Origin: Alopecurus myosuroides
Lineage: Eukaryota; Streptophyta; Magnoliopsida; Poales; Poaceae
Direction of reading: 5' to 3'
NCBI GenBank assembly: GCA_028641055.1
Contig: CM054062.1
Location: 180,451,266-180,515,265, forward strand
Length of the DNA stretch: 64,000 nt
Every line of letters begins with the position of its first letter. Positions within the stretch are counted from its first letter, which is position 1. This document shows positions 43,901 to 56,381 of this stretch, one piece after another. Below the pieces are notes generated by a model. That model searched no databases and was not told where the DNA came from. It saw only the letters and a list, made by a program, of their open reading frames with translations. The translations under genes and the position numbers were made by a program.

Positions 43901-46694
43901 CTACTACGGCAAAAGATCCAGCATGATCAAGATATGGATGCATGACAATTTAATTGATGCATAGAAATAAACTAGTTGACAAGTTAAACAAATTTAAATG
44001 GACCCATATGCAATTTGAGTTGCATAGGAAAAGCCCATGAATTATGGTTAAATTATTTGTTTTCCAACTAATCAACAGGTGCTAGTGGTTTAGTATGATG
44101 CATGCAAAAGGGAAACAGCAAAATAACAACATTAGAATCAATTTAATATAGGGTGTAGCAATTTAGAATTTTATTATTAACTTAGGGAATTTTGGGTGCC
44201 TTAAAGGGAACACACAAGTATTTGTTGTTTTCAACCATTTAAAATGTTCAAAACAAATAACAAAGTTGATATTTGAAAAGGTTATCAAATTTTAGTTGGA
44301 TTACAGGTTTCACATTTTGAAATTGGACTTTGGATTATTTAATTATGAATTAAGCAATATTAAACAATTTTTAATTGAATTAAACAAGATTCAAATTGTT
44401 TAAGCAATTTTAATTATTCAAAACAGAAAACAAAAATTATATTTGAATAGGTGATTCAAAATGGTATGGAAAACATATTTTATTTGCATTATTTGGACTT
44501 ATAAATAATTAGTTATGGATTTTAGAAATTAGCATTTGAAATATTTAAGTTTGAATTTTAAATACATTTGAAGTTTCCAAAACAGAACACAAATTGGATA
44601 TTTGGAAAGATTAGAAGATTTGGATCAGAATTCATATAAAGTTTGTATTTATTGAAATTACAGAACAAGAGATATTGAATTTTGAAGTTTGGTTTGAATT
44701 TTGCTATTTAAAAGGATTTTGGAATTGTTGGAATTTCGCAGAAACAAAGGTTACCCACGGGCTTTCTACCCCTAGCCACTAACCAGTGGGCCACATGCCA
44801 CTGTGGCACTGCGCGCAAGCTTGCGTGGCAGGGAGAGCCACTGACTGGTGGCCCCTGGCGCCACGCGAGGTAAAAAACGAGAAAAAGTGGGCGCCTTCGC
44901 CTCGACCAGGATTCGATCCTGGGATCGATGGCTCGCGCGGAAGGAACCGAACCAGTGCGGTGCGGTCGCTGCTGTGTTAGGCTACTAGGTGGACAGAGGA
45001 AAAGGTAACCATCGGGTGTTTAACTGAAACTTTGCGACAGAAAACAGAGTGCAGGTGTCTCCGTCAGGTTAGCGATCGGAACGGAAGAATACGAAGGAGG
45101 GATCGATGCGCGGGGCCTCTGCTTGACCACGACGTAGCTTCCTGCTATGCGGCCGCACGGTTGCACACCTCGAGCCCAAAGAACAGGAACTGCTGCTGCT
45201 CTATTCCGTTCTGACGAACGAACATGACCGGGAACAGGGAAAACCGGCGTTGAACAGAGGAAGAGGGCGGCGGATAGGGGAAGTACCTGGCGATGGCGCC
45301 TACTGCAATCTTGGAGCTGGATGGTTGCGGGTTCCATTCCCGGGAACAGATTCCCCTCGAGGTGAAGGTGGGGACTCGGAGCCGAGGGAGGAGGTGGAAG
45401 GCAATGGTGGTTTCAGTCGAGGTTCAGAGAGAACCGATGGGAGCAGAGGGGAGTTGGCGGCGATGGGAAGGGGGGAACGAGCTAGGGTTCCTGCGAGGCT
45501 AGGGCAGAGGGTAGGTATATGGGGATTGGGGTTTAGTACGGCAGTGATCTGGAGGGGGGATGGAGAATCATGTGGTTCTGAACATGTTCGTACTGAAGGG
45601 GAAGACGACAAGCAGGGAGGAGGGGTTGGGCCAGGAGGAAAAGAGAGTGGGCCTGGGGGAGAGAAGGGGAAAAAATGGGCTGCTGCCTCCATCTCCTCTT
45701 GTTATTTTATTTTTTTGTTTTATATTTTTTTTTGTAGCAAAAGCAAATGGAATAAAAACATGGCTTTTTGGTTATAGACAAATTTGAGAAAATTAGGGTA
45801 AATTCTTTAGTTGAAATGCAACCACTTGGTAGCTTTTGTTTTCAAAACTTAATTGTTTGCTTGCTGTTTAAAAAAATCAAACCAATTTGATTGAAATTCC
45901 AAATATTAATTAATAATGGAAAACGAAGTATTTTTCAATAGGGTTTTCTTTAGGGTTTAAAAGTGAGTTAAGGAATTCAAATTAGTGGTGACTTCATGGA
46001 TTCAAAAGTGTATTGAGTTGAGAGTTTGTTTGACTTTGGAACTGATTTGGAATTAATTGTTTAATTTGGTTAATTGATTTAAACAACAATAGTTGATCCA
46101 ATATGAAAAATAATTGGAAGCAATTGATGTTTTGCTTTGCAATTCTTTATTTGAAAGATTGTAACAGACAAGTTGATTAAAACAAATTCAATCATTGAAA
46201 AACAATGGAGGGGTTTTGGTTGCAAGTTGGAAATTGGAAATTTTTGAGCAAGGGGTGAAAGTTTAAATTGTTTTGAAATTTTCAGTTGTGATGCAAACAT
46301 GGTGCAATGCAATGTGATGCATATGATGCAAGCAAACAAACAGGTAACACCCCAGGTGTTACAACTGTTCAAACAAACCACCACAATTTCCTACTTTCTT
46401 TACTTACTGCAAGCATACATTATTTTCCACACTATACGTCTAATCTTTGTTTTTAGCAAGACCGGTGAGATCGACAACCTCACTGTACGGTTGGGACAAA
46501 GTATTTTGGTTGTGTTGTGTGCAGGTTCCACGTTGTTGCTGACACCGGTGAGCCATCACCACCGTCAGTGGCATCAACCTTCCGAAGGTCCTCTTTCTCC
46601 TACTGGATTGATAACCTTGGTTCTTAACTAAGGGTAATTTCCTACCGTTGTGCTCATCATACCCTCCTCTTGGGGTTCCTAACACGCACCATCA
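40953..46694 (+). mobile_element. Solo LTR of the TGATACGTC family, interrupted
   Basis: The element begins TGATACGTCTCC and ends ACGCACCATCA, so the ends are TGAT...ATCA. TTGAG flanks it at 40948-40952 and 46695-46699. After removing the inner solo LTR at 42200-46363 with one copy of its target duplication, it is about 1.57 kb and continuous: the left part ends '...TTTTCCTATACTGT' and the right part resumes '...TCAAACAAACC'. Internal sequence resembles a very common Triticeae repeat. There is no primer-binding site or coding region, hence solo LTR. The superfamily is not certain. Confidence 0.78.
42200..46363. mobile_element. Solo LTR, 4.16 kb, of the long-LTR family
   Basis: It runs from TGTGACGCCCC to GGTGTTACA and is flanked by a perfect five-base duplication, ACTGT (42195-42199 and 46364-46368). 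It aligns with the LTR at 104-4114, including shared phrases such as 'AGTACTTGTTAGCCAGTACT' and 'GGGTTTTCTTTAGGG'. No internal region or primer-binding site follows either end, so the copy arose by recombination between the two LTRs of a full element. Reading frames inside (such as 45250-45777) are not conserved. Confidence 0.92.
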
Positions 46695-46699
46695 TTGAG

Positions 46700-47389
46700 C
46701 TAGGAGGGGGCTAGCCACATCATGGAGGTTGCCAAACCCCCTCTTACTAGCCCAACTCAGTTTGGACTCTCATATGGGAGTCAAACTCCACTTCCTCTTC
46801 CTTTTTTACTTTTCCCTTTCCTTTTTATTTTTCTCTCCAAATAATTGAGGAAAAACACCGAAAGGTTCCTAGTGCCATTATTAGCGGACATGGGGCCCAC
46901 CTGCTAGCTCCATAAAGTGGTGCAGCCATGGAGGCGAATCTGCCCTCCTCCAACACTCCCCCTTCTCGTTTTTTGCCCGAAACTCTTCTGAAACCCTATG
47001 AACCCAATAGTTAAAGCATATTTATAACATCCCGAGAAATCTCTTGTCCTCCAGTCTCTCTCATATAAAAATCTACATGACACCGACATTATTTCTCCCT
47101 TATAGTAACTTCCCAAAAACCTCTCCGATTGACATCGGATTTGTTTCTGTGACATTGTATCGACATCGACCATTCATAAATCCAATAATAACACCTTTAT
47201 TCTGTCAATGAAAGGTTGGTACGGCTTAAGCATGTGACCCGTAAAGACTCGATAGCACATAGACATGTTTGGAAACTTACCGAACAATAACCAACAACGG
47301 GACCATGGGCGCGCATGATGGCTCATGTGTGTTCATGAAGATCGGGGGGACCTTACAAGTTAATCATTGCAATTATTCTCTTAACTACT
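46700..47389 (-). mobile_element. Probable truncated LTR fragment
   Basis: Read on the minus strand the sequence has the style of Angela/WIS-type Copia LTRs of Triticeae ('TATTGTTCGGTAAG', 'GCATGCTTAAGCC', a poly-purine stretch near 46790-46840). Neither terminus was found. The family call is from memory of style only. Confidence 0.3.
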
Positions 47390-47918
47390 CCCTCCTCATC
47401 ATAGTAGACAACAACGGCGAGGAAGATGGCGGTGGAGTCAATGGAGATGGCTCCGGGGGCACTTCCCTGTCCCGGCAGGGTGACGGAACAAAGATTTCTG
47501 TCCCCCGAAACTTGTCGGCGGCAGCGGCGGAGCTAAGGAACTTTTCATGGAAAAAGGCTGATTGATTTAGGGTTTATGCATCGGGGTGCATATATAGGCG
47601 AAAGGGCGATGTCGGTGGGTAGACAGGGGGTAGGCCGTGCCACCCTATGGCCCCCTCCGGGTCTCTTTGGGACTCTGTGGACACTCCGGGGATCCTAAGA
47701 CTTCTGGCTTTTGAATAGTCCAATTCCGAGAATATTTCCAAAACAACTTTTCTGAAACTAAAAACAATAGAAAATACGAACTAGCTTTGTGGCATCTTGT
47801 CAATAGGTTAGTCCTGGGAAATCGATAAAAATGACATAAAGTGTAAGGAAAACATGTAGCATATGTCATGAAAACAACATGGAACAACAAAAATTATAGA
47901 TACGTTTATGACGTATCA
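47390..47918 (-). mobile_element. Truncated LTR of the TGATACGTC family
   Basis: On the minus strand it starts TGATACGTCATAAACG at 47918 and follows the same order as 40953-41500: 'CGTATCTATAATTT', 'GGGACTAACCTATT', 'AAGATGCCA', 'TATTCTCGGAATTGGAC' and a GC-rich block, up to 'GAGTAGTT'. Similarity then stops near 47390. It sits at the point where the Gypsy reverse transcriptase sequence ends. Confidence 0.65.
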
Positions 47919-49075
47919 ATGACTGGGTTTGCAGACCAATCTGTATGTATGACTTCCCGGATAAAATCAGTTGCTAAAAGCCGGATGATGTCCTTGCCCA
48001 TAGTCTTCCGCCTTCTTCCATCAAAATGACGGAGACCTTGTTTGACGGGTTTTGATCCTGGTATGACCTTCAATTGGTGCTCAGCAAGTTCCTGGGGGTA
48101 CACATGACATATCAGCAGGACACCTGGCGAAAATATCCCCGTTCTCATAGAGGAACTTGATGAGCGCGCTTTCCTATTTGTCAGTCATTCCTATTCCCAC
48201 CACGACATATTTTGCCGCATCCTTGGGATCCAATCCGCTTTGTATTCTCGGACGCTTTCAAACTTTCGGCCGGCTTCCAGCTTTCTTTTCCTGCCGGCAT
48301 TTCTGTTGGCGATACCTCTTTAGCCAGCTCTTTCAGTTCCTCCTTTGCTATGCACAGGGCGTTTCCCAACTCTAGCTCGTTTGTCAGTTTGAAGTCTCCT
48401 TCAATGGTGATTACTCCACCTTTTGGCCCTAACATCTTAAGCTTGTTGTAGATGTAGCACGACCTATAAATGAATTTGGCAAAATCCGAACGTCTGAGTA
48501 TTACGTGATACATACTTTCGAACGGTACTACCTCAAACGAAATCATCTCCTAGCGGAAGTGATCCGCCTTTCCGAAGGTTACTTCTAGGGAAATTTCTCC
48601 TAGGGAATGCGCTTGCCTGTGAGGAACAATGCAGTGAAAACATACATTTCTATGCTTGAGCTGGGTCTCTGAGAGATGCAATTTCTTCAGAGTACTTAGG
48701 TACATAATGTTGATGCTTGATTCTCCGTCCATAAGCACCCTCTTTAGCCTAGTGTTTTGTACAATAGGGCTTACTATCAAGGCGTGTATTCCAAGTTATG
48801 GGATATTACCGGGATGATCGGACTGATCCCAAGTAAATGGAGTATTTGAATACTTTAAGTATTTTGGAGTTGGTGGAACAACGACGTTGATTTCCTGCAA
48901 CGTTCGCTTCGCCTGTTTGGCTGATGGGGTCACCAGGAAAGTTAAATTGCATTCTCCTTCGACTCTCAGGAATTTAGGTTCGCCTTTCCGTTGCTGCTCC
49001 TGGATTTTGTCGTCAGTGTCAGACTCGCTTTCGTCTTTATCAGCTTCCAGCTCTTGCTTGTTGAATTTTCGTTGC
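47919..49075 (-). pseudogene. Gypsy protease and reverse transcriptase N-terminus
   Basis: On the minus strand from 49075 come a Lys/Glu-rich linker, then a block near 48840-48800 ('FTWDQSDHPGNIP'), then the aspartic protease site VLMDGESSINIMY (Asp codon near 48729), in which the second usual Gly is Glu. Then 'ISFEVVPFESMYHVIL' near 48540 and, near 48130-47930, the start of the RT ('ELAEHQLKVIPGSKPVKQ', 'ATDFIREVIHTDWSANP'). In-frame stops lie near 48797 and 48548. It stops before the catalytic RT motifs. Confidence 0.8.
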
Positions 49076-50376
49076 TGAAAGATCATCTTACGTTTTGATA
49101 ATTTAATGAAAACATACCTATTGGACTAATATTTATTTGTTATATATGAAAATTCCCAGGTTCATCAAAGATACAAACTCCATGGGTTACAAATTTGTTT
49201 GGAATAAAAAGAGCTCGAAGTAACAAAGCTGGGAAGCTATTTTTGTATGCAGTGGAGGCTCCGGCGAAACCACCAGAACCTCCGCCCCAATCGTTTTCCA
49301 ACACAGCTCAGGCGCGAGTCTCCGGTGCGGGCTCCGGTGTGGGCTCCGCCAAAATGGTGTTCGGGAGGAGAAGAGCGGAGGTCAGGGCGGAGCTTCCGGT
49401 GCACATACGGTGGGCGGAGCCTCCGGTGAAACCACCGGAGTCTCCGCTTGCTCGACCACCCCCACTGTGGGGATGGCCTCCGGTGCTGGCTCCGGTGTGG
49501 GCTCCGCCAAAATGACGTTTGGATGGATAAGAGAGGAGGTCCTAGCGGAGCCTCCGCCCCACAGGATACAACGCGAAGGAAAAATGGGCTGCGCTGCTGC
49601 GCGCACATGAAGACCACCGGAGCCTCCGGTGCTGAGTGAACTTCTCAACGGCCACATTGGGAAGGGTTATAAATACCCCTTCCCCTACCTCATGAATGCC
49701 AAGCTTTTCCCACTCTCTCTCCTAGCCATTAATGAAAGCTTCAACCTCCTAGATCTCCCTCTCCAACCACCCAAACACTTCGACACTTTGTGGAGAGCTA
49801 GAGGTGACCTAGATCCGTGATTACACCAAAGGAATTTCAAATACATCCACCATATCCTAGTAGATCTAGAATCCTACTTGAGGACTAGAAACCTTAGTAG
49901 ATCTTGTGCTTGTAGCTTCCACCTTGTTGCAAGAAGCTTCGGATCCGTTGAGAGCCTATATCCATCTTGTGGAGTGTCCTCAACCTTGTGTAAAGGTTTG
50001 GTAAACGCTTTCAAGTCGACCTCATAGTGGAAACGAGAATCTCCCTCACCGGAGAAGCTCAAGGAGAATAAGGTGTGCACAACAGTGCTATTGAGGAGTG
50101 ACTAGGTGGCTCCCCACCTCTCCAACATAGACGTACTTCTCTTGAGAAGGAACTACAGGAAACATATCCTTGTCTCCTTGTTTACACTTGTGGTTTATGT
50201 TGTTGCCTTTCGTTTTACTTCCGTTGCGTATCTTATCTTGTATCACTTAGGTTGCTCACCTATTTGCACATCTAGAGAACCTTACTTTATCTTGCTTAGC
50301 CATAATTAAAAGGAAAAGAAGAAAAATTGGTAGTCAACCTATTCACCCCCCTCTAGTTGACCATAGTGCACTTTCA
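49076..50376 (+). repeat. 5' LTR of the Copia element
   Basis: It runs from TGAAAGATCATC to GTGCACTTTCA with TGAAAG...CTTTCA inverted ends. Two palindromes lie in the promoter half: arms CTCCGGTG/CACCGGAG at 49431-49450, and CACCGGAG/CTCCGGTG at 49615-49631. A TATA-like TATAAATA is at about 49669. Compared with the 3' LTR there are scattered substitutions and a ~25-base length difference near 49550, so insertion is not recent. Confidence 0.93.
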
Positions 50377-50377
50377 A

Positions 50378-50390
50378 TTGGTATCAGAGC
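50378..50390 (+). other. Copia primer-binding site
   Basis: TTGGTATCAGAGC starts two bases after the LTR end and matches the 3' end of initiator methionine tRNA, the usual Copia primer. Confidence 0.92.
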
Positions 50391-50428
50391 CTCGGATCTT
50401 GCTAAGGGCTTAACCGCCTAAGAGTATA

Positions 50429-53400
50429 ATGGTCAATGAAAATGAGCCCGACGGTTCTAGTGCGGAAAACGCCAAAATGGCCGACATTATAACTAACCTA
50501 CAAGAAACGGTTGGAACCCTCCAAACCGAATTATCCAAGGTTAGCTCTAGTGTTGGCTCGGAGGTTTCTAGCATAAAGAAAATGTTGGAGGCCATGATGG
50601 GGAAAACCAAGGAGCTCGAGGAACCACCTCTCACCATCGACGATGTTAGCTCGGATGATGAGTCCATTCCGGACATCGCCAAAATGGAAGCTAACATTGT
50701 TTCAGCCAAGGCAAAAGGCGATAAAAAAGCTAAGAGCGGTGGGAGCTCCGAAGGCTGCAAGTCTCATTCGGCTAATGGTGCGGGGTCTAACTCAAAAGTA
50801 CCACCACCTCCAAATTATGACACTATCCATCCTATTGGCACAATGCCACACATTCTAAATGTTGGACTTCCTCCCATGCTTAACACTAACGAATTCTCTT
50901 CTTGGAATTTCGATATGGAGTCTCATATTTCAGGGTCTTGCACCGCTTTGTGGAGAAGTGTTCTCCATGGATTTCATCCGCACAATGCAAGCAACTTGAC
51001 TCCAAGAGAAGACGTGGAATTTCAACTCAACAAGACCGCTCTTGTCACTATCCAGAAGGCTCTCCCAAGAGAACATCTTGAACACATCTGCAGTATTAAG
51101 ACCGCTAAGGAGGCTTGGGATAAACTTGACACCTTGTTTCAAGGAAATGCTAGCATTCAATACTCCAAGTATGATCTGGCTCTTGACAAGTCTGAAAACT
51201 TCGTTATGCTTGAAGATGAAAGTCCCAAAGAACTATATAGAAGTGTTGTCACTCTTGGCAACAAATTGAGGGACTTTGGGAAAGAAGAGATCTCCGATGA
51301 GTGGATCAAGAGGAAGTTTGTCAAGGACATAACTCCTTTTGAGAAGAACCTCTCCACTAGCATTCGAACAAGATCGTACTACAACTCCCTCAACTCCATT
51401 GGTGTTCTTAGTGAGTTCATAGCCATATCCATATCTCACAAGAGCGCGGATGATGCTCTCGCTCGCTCACGAGGAGTTGGAAAGTCTCCCAACCTCTCCT
51501 TGAAGTCTAAGGCGGTTGCTCGGATAGAAGAAGTGGATGAAGATGATGAGGATTATGAAGATACATACAAGGGTGCTCACAAGTGCATCGCTCTTGCCAT
51601 GCACTGCTATTGGAAGAGATGGGAGGCTCACAAGGCCGATGCTCCTAGACCTTCAAGAAACAAGATCTACAAGAAGAAGGGGAGAGGCCAAGGACATGCT
51701 TCAATTGTGGAAGTGAAAATCACTTCGTCAAGGAGTGTCCCTTTGGGACAAGAGAAGAGAATGAAGGGAAGCTTGTTCGCAAGGACAAGAACAAAGCTCC
51801 ACAAAACAAGAATCTCGCGAGAAGAGTCCCAAGGGCTCTATATGTTCAAGAAGGCCCCACATTGGAAACATACTACTCCGGAGATGAAGGAGAAGATGAA
51901 GTCGTAGGTGTGGCCCATGTCGCCATAGCTACGACTTCCTCTTCATCGGTATCTCTATTCGAATCCCCCAATGAGAAGGCATTAGTCCGACCTACATTTC
52001 TCATGGCAAAAGCCACCGCGGTAATATCTTCCACCTCCAAGTCTATTGCTACTAGTTCTCCCTCATTATTGGATTGTGTTGAAAACATTGTGGATGATGA
52101 GGATACCAAGAATCTTAGCTCTTGGCTATGTATTCTTGAAGGTGAAACCAAGGAAAAGGTAAAGGCCCTCTTGAGGCAGCTTGATGATGCTAACTCTCTC
52201 ATAGATGAGAAGGAAGAGATCATCACGACCTTGGAGAGCTATGGTGGTGGTCACGAGAATCATGACAATGAGCTTGTAGAAGCTCTTGAGAAAGAAAGAT
52301 CCTTGAGAGCCTCTCTTGAAGAGAGACTATCTAGTTTAGAAGAGACTTATGCTATTAGTGTTTCCAAACTTAGGGAGGATAATGAAAAATCTCGTGCTTT
52401 ACTTAAAATCTTCAAAGAAGAAGAGTTGAAGCTAGGGATAGATCATGAGGAACTTGTTAAGCGTCATGGAAAACTAGAAAAAGAGTTCACGTATCTTAAA
52501 GAAATCCATGACAAACTCACCACATCCTGAAATAAGCTCCTAGCTTAACAATCTAGTAAGCAAGTGACTTCCTCCTCTAATAGTATTGTTATCAGGCCTA
52601 CCTCTTGTACTACTACTAACATTGTAGGAAGAGAGAAAATTCTCAATGACGCCATAAGCTCTGAAGGAGCCAAGAAGGGAAAGGAAGGACTTGGCTTCAT
52701 TGCCAAGTCAAAGAAGAAACCCAAGAATTCCACCTCTCCCTCAAGGAATGTTGTCTTTGTGAAAGAGGGAGAGGTGACCAAGGAGAAGGATACCAACGCC
52801 GTGGTGGGTGATGATACCTTTAGGGGGAGCATCACTCACAATGACTTTGCCAGAAAATATAACCCCTCTTATGTTCTTATGAAATCTAGAGATGGTCATG
52901 TTTATGCTAAATACGTTGGTACTTCTTATGGTGATGATTATCATTGGACTATTTGGGTTCCTAAGACCCTTGTTACTAACAAAAGAGGACCCATTGAAGG
53001 ATGGGTACCTAAATCAAGAAATTGATCTCTTGTAGGGAAGTGCTTCCGGGTCGGGTAGATGGACGATGGATAGTGGTGCATCCCAATATATGACCGGAAG
53101 CAATGACGCAATGAGCAATATTGAACCTCCATTATCTCATCTCAATTGCGTCACTATTAGTGACAATTCCGAACTTAAGGTATTGGGACGAGGCAAGGTC
53201 GCTATCTCAAATGATGTATCAATTGAGAATGTTCTCCTTGTTGAGTCCCTTGGTTATAACTTGATGTCCGTTCTTCAACTTGCAAATTGTGGTTTTACCT
53301 CTTTCTTTAATAAATAGAATGTGATTGTCACTTGGGAAACAACTCTTAAAGTAGCCTTTGTTAGGTTTGTCGAGAATGGCATGTATGTAGTGGACTTCTC

Positions 53401-56381
53401 TAAATGAGACACGTGTGCCGCGACATGCCTAATGGCTAAAGTTGATGTGGGATGGCTTTGGCATCGCCGGTTAGCCCACACCAATATGAGAATGTTGCAT
53501 GACCTTCAAAGTGGCAATCATGTTCTAGGACTAACCAATGCTAAGTTTGCTAAAGATCGTGTGTGTAGTTCTTGCACCTTTGGAAAGCAGCATGGAGAAT
53601 TCCATCCAACCAAGACTAATATCTCCACCACAAGAATCCTTCAGCTCATTCACTTAGATCTCTTTGGTCCACTAGCTTATGATAGTCTTGGAGGAAAGAT
53701 GTATTGCTTGGTGATTGTGGATGATTATTCAAGATATTGTTGGGTGTATTTCTTCAAGAGGAAGAGTGAGACTCAAAAGATAGTCATCGAGTTTATCACT
53801 CTAGTGGAGCGCCAACACAATGCTTCCATATTGGCCATTCGGAGTGATAATGGTACGTAGTTCAAGAACTATACCATTGAGGGATTTCTTAGTGAAGAGG
53901 GCATTGCTCATCAATACTCCTCTCCCTAGACCCCTCAACAAAATGGTGTTGCGGAAAGGAAGAACCAGACTTTGATGGATTCGGCTAGGACAATGATTGC
54001 GGAGTTCTTTTCTCCTTATAACTTTTGGGCCGAAGCCGTCTCCACCGCTTGTCATTCTACCAACTGGTTATATCTCCGCAAGATCTTGAACAAGACTCCC
54101 TATGAGATTCTCACGGGCAAGAAACCGGACGTATATTACTTCAAGGTCTTTGGTTGCAAGTGCTTCATTCGCAAGAAAGGTAAACGTTTGTCAAAATTTG
54201 AGACCAAATCCTATGAGGGTATTTTTGTTGTCTATGCCACAAATGCTCACGCCTATAGAATCTACAACAAGTCCACCAGACAAGTTGAAGAAGCTATAGA
54301 CGTGGTGTTTTATGAGGATAACGACTTCTAAGGGGGCGTATAGATCATGGTGTTGTAGGAGATGTAATTCCTCCCATCGTCACAAGAAGAATGGGGATTA
54401 GTGCAATAATTCCCATTGAGGGTTACCGGATGACAGAGGGAGAAGGACTATTCCCCCATTCAAGTGGAGCCATTGACTACACCCATTGATACACAAGCTA
54501 CCCAACAAGATGCACCAAGCCCTCAAGCTAATGATCAAGGTCAAGCAAGTAATCAAGGCCAAGATAATGATCAAGGCAAAAATTCTCATCAAAGTCATGA
54601 TCAAAGTCCCATCATTGTTGAGAGAGATCAACCTAGTGGTCATCCTTCACCAACTAATGATCAAGGCCGAGATGAAGATGGATATGTCTCCGATGAAGAA
54701 GGTGATTCTCAAGCAACATCCAACGAATCTTTGGAGGAGATACTAGCTCGTAGAGAAAAGAGAAGGCTAGATAATCTTGAACGAGTGGGTCACCCGGAGG
54801 ACAAGATACTTGGGCAAGTTCGTGGAAGGGTTGTCACTCGGAAGCAATTGGCGGATTTTAGCAAGGCTCATGATTTTGTCTCTTTCATTGAACCCAAGAA
54901 GGTTTATGCAGCTCTTGAAGATCAAGATTGGCTTGAAGCCATGCATGATGAACTCAATAACTTTGAGCGCAACAAAGTGTGGAAGTTAGTTCCAAGGCCC
55001 AAGGATTGCAAGAATGTTATTGGCACCAAATGGGTGTTCAAGAACAAGCAAGACAAAGATGGTATTGTCATTCGCAACAAGGAAAGATTGGTGGCTCAAG
55101 GGTTTTCTCAAGTCGAAGGTGTTGATTTCGGTGAAACCTTTGCCCCCGTAGCTCGTCTTGAATCCATTCGAATCTTACTTGCTTATGCATCTCATCATAA
55201 TTTTAAGTTTCAACAAATGGATGTTAAGAGTGCTTTCCTAAATGGTCCCATTAGTGAGTTAGTATATGTTAAGAAACCTTCGGGTTTTGAGGATCCCAAC
55301 CACCCCGATCACGTCTATAAACTTGATAAGGCACTCTATGGACTTAAACAAGCTCCACGTGCGTGGTACGAGCACCTTAAAGAGTTTCTAGTGGATTGCG
55401 GGTTTAATGTTGGTTTAATCGATCCCACCCTCTTTACTAAGACAGTTGGAGGTGACTTATTCATATGCCAACTATATGTGGATGACATCATTTTTGGGTC
55501 TACTAACACTTTGTTCAATGAAGAGTTTTGCAAGATTATGACCGATTGGTTTGAGATGTTTATGATGGGAGAATTGGAGTTTTTTCCTTGGCTTTGAAGT
55601 GAATCAATATCATGAAGTAACCTTCATCAAACAAGCCAAATACACTCAAGACATGCTCAAGAAATTCAACATGCATGACGCCAAGCCTATGAAGACTCCC
55701 ATGTCCACAACCACTGACTTGAAACCCGACCCCAACAGTAAAGAGGTAGACCAAAAGGTATACCGCTCCATGATTGGATCTTTGCTCTACCTTTGTGCAT
55801 CTAGACTGAATATCATGTATAGTGTAGGTAAATGTGCAAGGTTTCAATCCTCTCCGAGGCAAAGTCATTTGGAAGCGGTGAAACGAATCTTTCGATATTT
55901 AGTTCATACCCCAAGTTTTGGTATTTGGCATCCCAAGGGTTCAAGATTTCAGCTCATTGGGTATTCGGATGCGGATTATGCGGGAGAGAAGACGGATAGG
56001 AAGTCCACTTCCGGGGGTTGCCAATTCCTTGGCCGCTCCTTAGTATGTTGGTCTTCAAAGAAGCAAAACGGCATTGCTCTCCCCACCACCGAGGCCGAGT
56101 ATATCTCCGCGGAAAGTTGTTGTGCCCAATTGCTTTGGATGAGGCAAACCTTGAAGGATTATGGTATTCATTTTGACAAGGTGCCTCTTCTTTGTGACAA
56201 TGAGAGTGCCATCAAGATTGCCTACAACCCAGTTCTCCACTCCAAGACGAAGCACATTGAGATTCGTCATCATTTTATTCGGGATCATGTTGAGAAGGGT
56301 GATATTGATCTCTCATATGTTTCCACCAAGGATCAAATTGCCGATATCTCCACGAAGGCCCTTGCTGAACCAAGATTTTGA
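50429..56381 (+). pseudogene. Copia gag-pol, decayed
   Basis: Gag starts at 50429 (MVNENEPDGS), stays open to 51697, then shifts frame just before the zinc knuckle CX2CX4HX4C (51698-51738). A coiled-coil-rich extension follows (51862-52530, stop). Protease: DSGAS at 53069. Integrase: GAG-pre-integrase HX..H and CX2C near 53462-53575, DLFGP Asp near 53662, SDNGT near 53842, NGVAERK Glu near 53945. RT: GTKWVFKNK near 55021 and YVDD at 55475-55486. RNase H: SDADYAG near 55966 and TEAEYIS near 56093. Stops at 53316, 53406, 53858, 53927 and 54329 and a frameshift near 55585 show it is dead. The stops at 53858 and 53927 stand where Gln is usual, so CAG-to-TAG changes are likely. Confidence 0.93.

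Noticed and set aside
45250..45777. 175-codon plus-strand frame, Gly/Glu-rich
   Set aside because: It lies in the GC-rich part of a solo LTR and is not conserved in the related LTR at 104-4114.
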